From assembly GCA_035565355.1 (NCBI GenBank), contig DATMSM010000064.1:1-7865 (forward strand): 7,865 bases of DNA, given 5' to 3'. Numbering within the stretch: the first letter of the stretch is position 1; each line of letters starts with the position of its first letter. The stretch comes from Ga0074130 sp035565355 (GTDB lineage: Bacteria; Pseudomonadota; Gammaproteobacteria; Burkholderiales; Rhodocyclaceae). Positions 1-5,695 of the stretch are shown here, piece by piece. Below the pieces are notes generated by a model. That model did not search any database. It saw nothing but the letters and a program-made list of their open reading frames with translations, and was not told the DNA's origin. The translations under genes were made by a program, and so were the position numbers.

Positions 1-1281
1 GCCCGTCTGTGGCAGCAGGCGGCGGCCGCGCGCGTGCCGGCGGCCATGTACAGCTATGCCTTGTGCCTTTACGCCGGTTACGGCACGGCACAGGATCTGG
101 CGGCGGCGGTGCACTGGTTCGAAGGCGCCGCGCGCAAGAAGATCGTACCGGCGATGTTCTTTCTCGGCCAGTGCTACGGTTTTGCCTATGGCGTGTCTCT
201 CGACATGGATACGGCCTTGCTCTGGTATCGACGCGCTGCCGCGCGCGGTAGTCGCGAAGCTGAGTACGCGCTGGGTGAATGTCACGCTTTCGGCCGTGGC
301 CTGCCGCAGGATGGCAAGGAAGCCTTGCGCCTGTTTCGTTCGGCGGCCCGACAGGGGCACGCGCGTGCGCAGATCAAGCTCGGCCATTGCTATCGATGGG
401 GCGAGGGCGTGCCGGAGGACGCTGCGCTGGCGTTGGCCTGGTATCGTCGCGCCGCCGAGGCGGGGGATGTGGATGCCCAGGTCTGGTTGGGCGGTTGTCT
501 TGAACAGGGCGAAGCGGGCGCACCCGATCTCGCCGCCGCGATCGAACTGTATGCGCGCGCCGCTGCCAGCGGCAATGCGCACGCCCGTGCCGAGCTGGGG
601 CGTTGCTATCTGCATGGACTCGGCGTGGCGCAGGATGCGGCACAAGGTGAAGCCTTACTGCGCATGGCCGCGGAGGGGGGCTGGCAACCCGCGCTGGGCG
701 AGCTGGAGCGCTACTGGTTTGCCCAGGCCGAGGCGGCGCTGCATGGCGGCGAGGGCGAAGCGGCAGTCTCCCTGTATCGCAAAGCTGGCGAGCTGGGCCA
801 CCGGCGTGCCTGTTTCATGCTGGGCCAGTGTTATCGGCACGGCGTCGGTGGCGCACAGGATCACATGCAGGCGGTCACCTGGTTCCGCCGCGCGGCGACG
901 CTGTTCGACGCCAAGGTCGCGCTCGCCGACATGTATTACTACGGTCAGGGCGTGGAGCAGAATTACCGCGAAGCGGTGCGCTGGCTGCGCGAGGCCGTTG
1001 CTCAGCACGAGGACGCCTACGCCCTCTACAGCCTCGCCTATTGCCTGCTCCACGGTCAGGGCGTGCGCGCCGATGTGAAGGCCGGGCTCAGGCATCTGCG
1101 TCGCGCCGCCGTGCTTGGCGATGCCAGCGCGCAATATGAACTGGGTTGCGCCTACTATCGCGGCCAGTGGCTCACCCGCAATCCGCGCCTGGCCTTGCGC
1201 TGGCTACGCAGTGCCGCGGCGGGCGGACATGAGGAGGCGAGGGCGTTTATCGAACGGGTGCAGCGCGAGAATCTGAACTAA
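1..1281 (+). CDS. Sel1-like repeat (SLR/TPR-type) protein, 5'-partial
   Basis: The frame is open from the first base, so the start and any signal peptide lie upstream; 426 codons are visible, ending in TAA at 1279-1281. Almost the whole chain is made of about ten 36-residue Sel1-like repeats with the usual pattern: A..LG.CY..G.GV.QD...A..W(Y/F)RRAA..G. Clear examples are the units containing LGHCYRWGEGVPED and LGQCYRHGVGGAQD. A less regular unit (about nt 690-800) interrupts the array. SLR arrays fold into alpha-solenoids that bind other proteins, and in bacteria they often act as scaffolds or in envelope and signalling complexes; no catalytic domain is visible. Most repeats carry a Cys in the LGxC position. 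The final repeat is followed by a short charged helix ending in RENLN. The gene converges on a diguanylate cyclase gene. The family call is firm; the binding partner and cellular location are unknown. Confidence 0.9.
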   Translation, partial: ARLWQQAAAARVPAAMYSYALCLYAGYGTAQDLAAAVHWFEGAARKKIVPAMFFLGQCYGFAYGVSLDMDTALLWYRRAAARGSREAEYALGECHAFGRGLPQDGKEALRLFRSAARQGHARAQIKLGHCYRWGEGVPEDAALALAWYRRAAEAGDVDAQVWLGGCLEQGEAGAPDLAAAIELYARAAASGNAHARAELGRCYLHGLGVAQDAAQGEALLRMAAEGGWQPALGELERYWFAQAEAALHGGEGEAAVSLYRKAGELGHRRACFMLGQCYRHGVGGAQDHMQAVTWFRRAATLFDAKVALADMYYYGQGVEQNYREAVRWLREAVAQHEDAYALYSLAYCLLHGQGVRADVKAGLRHLRRAAVLGDASAQYELGCAYYRGQWLTRNPRLALRWLRSAAAGGHEEARAFIERVQRENLN

Positions 1282-1283
1282 GC

Positions 1284-1331
1284 CCTTCCCCCCAGCCCTC
1301 TCCCCCGAGGGGAAGGGGGCTGGGGGGAAGG
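1284..1331. repeat. Long G/C-rich inverted repeat (REP-like or terminator hairpin)
   Basis: The arms ccttccccccagcc (1284-1297) and ggctggggggaagg (1318-1331) are perfectly complementary. Pairing continues inward through 1298-1301 with 1314-1317 (one G-T wobble), then one mismatch, then 1303-1305 with 1310-1312. This gives a stem of about 21 bp around a tiny loop. It lies in the gap between two convergent genes. No T-run follows on either strand, so it is not a classic intrinsic terminator. It could stabilise 3' ends, assist termination in both directions, or be a copy of a dispersed REP-like intergenic repeat. C-rich/G-rich motifs of this kind are common between genes in GC-rich proteobacteria. 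No second copy is present in this window. Confidence 0.7.
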
Positions 1332-1332
1332 C

Positions 1333-1354
1333 GTCATGGCTAGCTAGCCATGAC
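1333..1354. repeat. Perfect 22-bp palindrome overlapping the diguanylate cyclase stop codon
   Basis: The half-site gtcatggctag (1333-1343) is followed directly by its exact reverse complement ctagccatgac (1344-1354), with no spacer. The element spans the last codons (Met-Ala-Ser) and the TAG stop of the minus-strand diguanylate cyclase. It sits one base from the large hairpin at 1284-1331. As RNA it could only form with a few bases left unpaired at the apex; as DNA it is a two-fold symmetric site of the kind bound by dimeric proteins. Its function is unknown. It may simply be part of the 3'-end structure shared by the two convergent transcripts. Confidence 0.65.
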
Positions 1355-3097
1355 TCTATTCTTCCCCGCCCGCTTGGCGAGATACATCGCCTGGTCGGCG
1401 CGGCGGATGGCGTCGACGGGTTCTTCGCTGGCGCCCAGCACGCTGACGCCGGCGCTGAAGGTGATCAGGAGCTTGTTGTTGTCGGCGAGGAAGTAGCGGC
1501 GCGTCAGTTCGCGTTGCACGCGTTCCATGGCCTTGACGGCTTCTTCCATGCCGGTATCCGGCAGGATGATGACGAATTCCTCGCCGCCAAAGCGCACCAG
1601 GGTGTCCTGCGGGCGCAGGGTTTCGCGGGTGACGTTGGCGAGGTGCTGCAAGGCCATGTCGCCGGTGCGGTGACCGAGCTGATCGTTGATCTGCTTGAAG
1701 TTGTCGAGATCGAGCAGCGCCAGCGCCAGCGGCGCATTCTGCCGCCGCGTGCGCGCCACCTCGCGCTGCATGACTTCATCCATGCCCTTGCGATTGAGCG
1801 CGCCGGTGAGCGGGTCCACGCGTACCATCTCGCTGGCCTGCGAGAGTTCGCTCATGAGCCGCTCGACCTCGTGCTCGGCTTCGCTCACGCGGCGGCGCAT
1901 GAGGTTCATGTCGTCGTGCGAGCGGGCGGTGTTGATCTGCATATTGCGCGTCTCGCGCATGACTTCCTCAAGCACCGAGGAGACTTCCGCGATGTCGCGC
2001 GCCTGGCTGATGCGCGTGGCGCAAGCCTCGATCTTGTCGTGATAGTCGCCGGTGGTGCTGGAAAAGTCGCCCAGGCGGTCCACAAAGGTTGCCAGCATCT
2101 GCTTCAGCCTGTCGTTGGCTTCCAGCAGGTTGCGCTTGAGGGCACTCTGCTTGTAGATGACATCCTTGAGCTGGCGCTCCACGCTGTCCAGGGTGCGCAG
2201 ATCCAGCGGCTTGGCCAGCAGGTCGGACACGCTGGTGATCTGCCCGTGCAGCCACTGCTCGTCGATGACGATCTCGCCGATATTCTGGATCAGCAGTTGG
2301 AGTATGCCGAGCAGCTCGGCCTTGAGTTCGGCCTGGTCTTCCGCCGCATAGCTGACCCGGTAGCTGAACTGCTTGAGCTGCGCCATCATGTCATTGACCT
2401 GCCGCTCCTGTGCTGCGGTGCGTACGGAGCGCGCCATCTGCATGGACTGCTCTGCCAGCGTGGGAGCGTCGTGCAACAGTGCATGCAGCGGCTCCTCGAG
2501 CACGCGGGCAAGCATCTCGCGCAGCTCGTTCGTGATCGGTTTGGCGACGACGATGGTCGGCTTGGCCGCCTCCTGAGTCTCGTCTTCCGTCGTTTCGGCG
2601 GGCGGCACCTCGGCTGGTGCAGAGTTGCGGCTCCAGTGCCGGAGCACATTCTGCAGTCGCTGAAACAGGATTTCCGGCGAGCCCGAGGCGCGCAGCACAT
2701 GGTCGAGCGACTCGCGCTTCTTGGCCTGGGTGATCTTGGTGCTGCGCACTTCGAGCTGGGTCAGCAGGTCCTTGAGCAAGACGCCCCAGGGTAGCGGGTC
2801 GCCGCCGCCGCGCTCGAAGATATCCTGCAGCGCTTCGCGCAGTGCGTCCCAGTCGCCGCTGGTGACGGCGTTTTCAAGTAGCCGTCCGTAACGCACCTGC
2901 TCGGCGGTGCCGGCTGGCATGGCGGCGACCAACTGCTTCATGGCATTGTGCGGAAACCCCTCTGCCGCCCTGATGCCGGCGATTTCGTTGTACAGCGTCA
3001 GGTAGTTGTCCGGGGTCGGCGGCACGCGACGCATCGCAAGCTGCCGCAGCGTTTCACGGGCGATTTCAGAGGGTTGCATCGTGTTGTTTTGGCTCAT
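1340..3097 (-). CDS. GGDEF diguanylate cyclase with a long uncharacterised N-terminal region
   Basis: The 585-aa protein is predicted to make cyclic di-GMP from two GTP. The C-terminal GGDEF domain spans about residues 426-583: DPLTGALNRKG at 428-438, DLDNFKQIND at 463-472, the active-site signature GGEEF at 504-508, and RADQAMYLAKRAGKNRV at 566-582. RPQD at 495-498 lies exactly five residues before GGEEF, which is the canonical RxxD inhibitory I-site, so product inhibition is expected. Residues 1-425 have no signal peptide or obvious membrane segment. They begin with a helical block rich in PPTPDNY-type residues, pass through an Ala/Pro/Glu-rich linker (about 160-180), and continue as long amphipathic helices (about 215-425, coiled-coil-like). 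From memory the N-terminal start resembles the DgcP-type cyclases of Pseudomonas, but this is unchecked. The ATG is preceded by AAGG overlapping the response-regulator stop, 7 bp upstream, so it is the last gene of a three-gene operon. Confidence 0.93.
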   Translation of the reverse strand: MSQNNTMQPSEIARETLRQLAMRRVPPTPDNYLTLYNEIAGIRAAEGFPHNAMKQLVAAMPAGTAEQVRYGRLLENAVTSGDWDALREALQDIFERGGGDPLPWGVLLKDLLTQLEVRSTKITQAKKRESLDHVLRASGSPEILFQRLQNVLRHWSRNSAPAEVPPAETTEDETQEAAKPTIVVAKPITNELREMLARVLEEPLHALLHDAPTLAEQSMQMARSVRTAAQERQVNDMMAQLKQFSYRVSYAAEDQAELKAELLGILQLLIQNIGEIVIDEQWLHGQITSVSDLLAKPLDLRTLDSVERQLKDVIYKQSALKRNLLEANDRLKQMLATFVDRLGDFSSTTGDYHDKIEACATRISQARDIAEVSSVLEEVMRETRNMQINTARSHDDMNLMRRRVSEAEHEVERLMSELSQASEMVRVDPLTGALNRKGMDEVMQREVARTRRQNAPLALALLDLDNFKQINDQLGHRTGDMALQHLANVTRETLRPQDTLVRFGGEEFVIILPDTGMEEAVKAMERVQRELTRRYFLADNNKLLITFSAGVSVLGASEEPVDAIRRADQAMYLAKRAGKNRVMAS

Positions 3098-3104
3098 GCG
3101 GGCC

Positions 3105-3746
3105 TTATTCGACCAGGGCGCGTTCCAGTCCGTAGCGGATCATTTCTGCGTTGGTGCGCAGATTGGTCTTTTCGATAATGCGGGCGCGATAGGTGCTGAC
3201 CGTGGCCACCGACAGGCTGAGCTGTTCGGCGATCTGGGTCAGCGTCCGGCCCGAGGCGATGAGGATGAAGACCTCGTACTCGCGGTCGGACAGATTTTCA
3301 TGCGGTGCCTTTTCGCTGTCGTCGGTGATGGCCTCGGCCAGACGCTCGGCCAGCGAAGGACTGATGAACTTCTTGCCCGAGGCGACCTGGCGGATGGCCG
3401 TGACCAGCAGCTCGGGCGCGCTCTGCTTGGTCAGGTAACCGGATGCGCCGGACTTGATGGCGCGCACCGCGTACTGTTCTTCCGGGTGCATGGACAGCAT
3501 CAGCACCGGCAGGCGGGGAAATTCCTTCTTCAATTGCTTCAGCGTATCGATGCCGTTGCGATTGGGCATGGTGACGTCGAGCAGGAACACGTCCCATTGC
3601 TGGCTGCGCGCCAGGCGCAGCGCATCGGCGCCGTCGTCGGCCTCGCCGGCGACCAGCAGGTCTTCGGTTTCGGACAGAATCTGCTTCAGACCCTGCCGCA
3701 CGATGGCGTGGTCATCGGCTATCAGTACGTTGATCTTGTCTGCCAT
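3105..3746 (-). CDS. NarL/FixJ-family two-component response regulator
   Basis: The 213-aa protein has an N-terminal receiver domain (about 5-122) and a C-terminal LuxR-type helix-turn-helix (about 150-208). The receiver has the acidic pair D11/D12, the phosphoacceptor D57 in DVFLLDVTMP, S85 at the switch position and K107 in GYLTK, so it should be phosphorylated normally. The HTH begins LSDREYEVFILIASG and contains the recognition-helix region SVATVSTYRARIIEK, typical of NarL/UvrY-like regulators. It is predicted to be a cytoplasmic DNA-binding transcription regulator phosphorylated by the histidine kinase encoded just upstream. The kinase stop and this ATG are 5 bp apart. No convincing Shine-Dalgarno lies within 5-12 nt of this ATG, which suggests translation by coupling to the kinase gene. 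Its target genes cannot be read from the window. Confidence 0.95.
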   Translation of the reverse strand: MADKINVLIADDHAIVRQGLKQILSETEDLLVAGEADDGADALRLARSQQWDVFLLDVTMPNRNGIDTLKQLKKEFPRLPVLMLSMHPEEQYAVRAIKSGASGYLTKQSAPELLVTAIRQVASGKKFISPSLAERLAEAITDDSEKAPHENLSDREYEVFILIASGRTLTQIAEQLSLSVATVSTYRARIIEKTNLRTNAEMIRYGLERALVE

Positions 3747-3751
3747 TACAT

Positions 3752-5308
3752 TCAGAAAAGGTTGCCTTGCGGCTCCTTCGTTTCGGGGTCCGTCGGCCCC
3801 ATGTCGGCGGCGCCGGGAAGGGGGATTTGCAGCTGCAGACAGGTGCCGCCATGTTCGCCGGCACGGATGTCGAAACTGCCGGCCAGCGCATGCACACGCT
3901 CGCGGATGCCGCGCAAGCCGAAGGACTTGCGCTTCGCCATGTCTGCGTCCGAGATGCCGCGGCCATTGTCGCGTATTTCGAGCGCAATGCTACCGTTTTC
4001 CCGCTGCATGCGCACGACCACCAGGGAGGCGTGTGCGTGCTTTGCCACATTGGTCAGCGCTTCTTGCACGATGCGGAAAATGGCCAGGGAAGTGTCAGCT
4101 TCGGCATCGTCGTCTTCAATCACCTCGCAGTGGGTGCGGCAGGTGATGCCGGTTGAGTTGGCAAAGTCCTCCGCCTGCGATTCGATGGCCGCCGACAGGC
4201 CGAATTCCTTGAGGATGCCCGGCCGCAGCTGACGCGCCACGCGCCCGGCCGTGCCCATGGCCTGGTCGAGCAACGCCTCGATGGAGAGCGCCTTTTCTTT
4301 CAATGGCTTGGCTTCGCTTGGCAGCTTGCCTGCGAGCAAGGAGGCCTCGATCTTGAGGCGCACCAGGATGCTGCCCAGCTCGTCGTGGATGTCGCGGGCA
4401 ATGCGCTCGCGCTCGGCTTCCTTGGCGGCTTCGAGGTGGGAGGACAGCTCGGCCAGCTGTTCGCGCGAGTGGCGCAGTTCGGCCTCGATATCCTTGCTGT
4501 GGCTGATATTGGTGACAATGCCCTGCCACTCGACCACGCCGTCCTCCAGCACCTGCGGCGTCGAGCGCAGATTGACCCACTTGGCCTTGCCACGGCTGCG
4601 GATGCGGCCTTCCCAATTGAGCATGGTCACATGCTCGGCCGAATCCTCCAGTGCCGACAGCAGGCTCTTGCGGTCGATCGCATCCACCGCATCCACAAAG
4701 CGCTGGGCCGAGGCCAGCAGCTCGTGCTGCTTGAGCCCGAGTATCTTGTGACAGCCCTCGCTCACATACAGGAAGCGGAAATTGCCGTCCGCCTCCAGCC
4801 GCAACTGGAACACCATGCCTGGCAGATTGGAAGCCAGGGCGCGGAAGCGCGACTCGCTTTCGCGCAGCATCTCCAGCGCCACGCGGTGTTCGTTGCGCTG
4901 GCGCGCCTCGCGCACCTCGCGCTCGATGGCCGGCAACAGCAGCTCCAGGTGGTTCAGCTCGATCACATCGTGCGCGCCGCTCTTCATGGCGCGCAAGGCT
5001 TGTTTCTCGTCGAGGCCGGGGGTGATCACGATGAAAGGCAGGTCCAGCCCCAGATCGCGAATATTGCGCTGCGCCGTGCTGGGGGCCAGCCCATTGATGC
5101 CGGGCACGCACAGGACGGCATCCCAGCTCTGGCGGGCGAGCGCGTTGCGCAGGTCGACCACATTGGCCAGTCGCTCCCAGTAAGGCATCAGCCCGACCTC
5201 GTGCAGCATCTCGGTCAGCGGTGCAATGGTGCTGTCGCTGGGCGCGACGAACAGCAGGCGCAACAGCGGATCGTTCTTGGAGGCAAGCGGAGCGGGTGAG
5301 GCGGACAT
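3752..5308 (-). CDS. Sensor histidine kinase: degenerate receiver, PAS, HisKA_3, HATPase
   Basis: This 518-aa protein is a NarX/DegS-class sensor kinase. Residues about 14-135 have the length and pattern of a CheY-like receiver (IVITPG, MKSGAHDVIEL) but lack the acidic pocket, the phosphoacceptor Asp and the conserved Lys. A PAS/PAC domain follows (about 151-275; NLPGMVFQLR, then WQGIVTNISHSKDIEAEL). The HisKA_3 dimerisation helix contains ERERIARDIHDELG with phospho-acceptor H308. The ATPase domain (about 405-497) has the N-box residue N420 in EALTNVAKHAHA, the G1 box DNGRGI (447-452) and the G2 box FGLRGIRERV (463-472), so it should be catalytically competent. No transmembrane segment is visible, so it is probably cytoplasmic and senses through PAS. 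It heads the operon; the weak GAGA upstream of the ATG at 5308 is the only candidate ribosome site. The partner is almost certainly the adjacent NarL-type regulator. Confidence 0.94.
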   Translation of the reverse strand: MSASPAPLASKNDPLLRLLFVAPSDSTIAPLTEMLHEVGLMPYWERLANVVDLRNALARQSWDAVLCVPGINGLAPSTAQRNIRDLGLDLPFIVITPGLDEKQALRAMKSGAHDVIELNHLELLLPAIEREVREARQRNEHRVALEMLRESESRFRALASNLPGMVFQLRLEADGNFRFLYVSEGCHKILGLKQHELLASAQRFVDAVDAIDRKSLLSALEDSAEHVTMLNWEGRIRSRGKAKWVNLRSTPQVLEDGVVEWQGIVTNISHSKDIEAELRHSREQLAELSSHLEAAKEAERERIARDIHDELGSILVRLKIEASLLAGKLPSEAKPLKEKALSIEALLDQAMGTAGRVARQLRPGILKEFGLSAAIESQAEDFANSTGITCRTHCEVIEDDDAEADTSLAIFRIVQEALTNVAKHAHASLVVVRMQRENGSIALEIRDNGRGISDADMAKRKSFGLRGIRERVHALAGSFDIRAGEHGGTCLQLQIPLPGAADMGPTDPETKEPQGNLF

Positions 5309-5335
5309 GGTCTCAGTTTACCGGCTCGGGGCGGT

Positions 5336-5341
5336 TATAAT
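5336..5341 (+). promoter_or_regulatory. -10 element of the tRNA-Thr promoter
   Basis: A perfect TATAAT lies 53 bp before the mature tRNA 5' end. It is followed by the very GC-rich stretch gcgcgccgc, the kind of discriminator found at stringently controlled stable-RNA promoters (family knowledge). The -35 region is poor: the best-spaced hexamer, tcagtt at 5313-5318 (17-bp spacer), matches the consensus weakly. Transcription would start near 5347-5349. The ttataa core (5335-5340) is itself symmetric, so it could also serve the divergent kinase operon. Confidence 0.6.
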
Positions 5342-5373
5342 GCGCGCCGCAAACTATTTTTGCGCATTTCCCC

Positions 5374-5389
5374 GGCTGCGTCCGCAGCC
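5374..5389 (+). other. Hairpin in the tRNA-Thr precursor leader
   Basis: The sequence ggctgcg (5374-5380), tc, cgcagcc (5383-5389) forms a perfect inverted repeat (at least six base pairs with a four-base loop), ending four bases before the mature tRNA. In the precursor it would place a stable stem next to the RNase P cleavage site. It may help 5' processing or have no role. It is too short, and has no T-run, to be called a terminator. Confidence 0.4.
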
Positions 5390-5393
5390 CCGT

Positions 5394-5469
5394 GCCGGCA
5401 TAGCTCAGTTGGTAGAGCAGCTGATTTGTAATCAGAAGGTCGTGAGTTCGATTCTTACTGTCGGCACCA
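5394..5469 (+). tRNA. tRNA-Thr (anticodon UGU)
   Basis: A full 76-nt cloverleaf can be folded by eye. The acceptor stem GCCGGCA (5394-5400) pairs with TGTCGGC (5459-5465), with one G-T wobble. The D-arm is GCTC/GAGC (5403-5406 with 5415-5418). The anticodon arm has CTGA/TCAG closing the loop TTTGTAA, with anticodon TGT at 5427-5429; the outermost pair is a G-A mismatch. The T-arm is GTGAG, loop TTCGATT, CTTAC. The discriminator A is at 5466 and the CCA end is encoded at 5467-5469. It decodes ACA, and ACG by wobble. The leader is short and has its own TATAAT box; no intrinsic terminator follows immediately. Confidence 0.97.
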
Positions 5470-5681
5470 TCCATTTCGCCTGCCCGAGCAAGGCGGGTTC
5501 GGAGGGAACCTTGTCCTGGCTGCGGCATCTGAGATTCTTTCCCTTTGTCGTGCGCGCCTTGGCTGCGGCCGTTCTGCTCTGGCAGGACGGGCAGCGGTTT
5601 GCCTGCTGGCGGTGCGCTGATTCAATCTTGCCAAAAATCCTCTCCTTCCCCGGCCGCGCGCTGCGCGCCTTGAGCCCACGC
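5470..5681 (+). other. Spacer between tRNA-Thr and the cyanophycinase gene; possible leader or N-terminal coding
   Basis: This 212-nt stretch has no independent gene. It stays open in the cyanophycinase frame, so part of it could encode a longer N-terminus. A good ribosome site ggagg (5501-5505) lies five bases before an in-frame TTG at 5511; that extension would add a hydrophobic stretch (FFPFVVRALAAAVLLW) and a basic region before the signal peptide. The ggagg sits in the loop of a small inverted repeat, ggttc (5496-5500) and gaacc (5506-5510). No clear promoter or intrinsic terminator was found, so the downstream genes may be transcribed by read-through from the tRNA promoter. Confidence 0.4.
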
Positions 5682-5695
5682 TTGACGCGTGGGCT
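5673..5695 (+). other. Perfect 9-bp inverted repeat at the probable cyanophycinase start
   Basis: The arms agcccacgc (5673-5681) and gcgtgggct (5687-5695) flank the five-base loop ttgac (5682-5686). In mRNA this is a strong hairpin with the candidate TTG start codon exposed in its loop. It is followed by gagcc and four T residues, so weak terminator activity after the tRNA is another possibility. If the gene begins further upstream or at the ATG at 5709, the hairpin lies inside or just before the coding region. Confidence 0.5.

Noticed and set aside
34..1281. Sel1 repeat DNA as a recent tandem duplication.
   Set aside because: The 108-bp units differ strongly at the nucleotide level and are similar only as protein repeats, so they are old.
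1514..2794. Long plus-strand open frame of 426 codons opposite the diguanylate cyclase.
   Set aside because: The minus strand carries a full GGDEF protein with signature motifs. The opposite frame is rich in His, Leu and Gly with no recognisable domain, as expected of an antisense shadow in GC-rich sequence.
3006..4232. Plus-strand open frame of 408 codons opposite the response regulator and kinase.
   Set aside because: It spans parts of three real genes on the other strand and shows no domain or ribosome site.
5394..5469. tRNA-Thr as an integration site for a mobile element.
   Set aside because: No repeat of the tRNA 3' end, integrase or phage-like gene is present in the window.
5226..5510. 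Upstream extension of the cyanophycinase frame to an ATG at 5226, through the tRNA gene.
   Set aside because: It would translate through a complete tRNA-Thr and its promoter and overlap the kinase gene; the frame is open there only by chance in GC-rich DNA.
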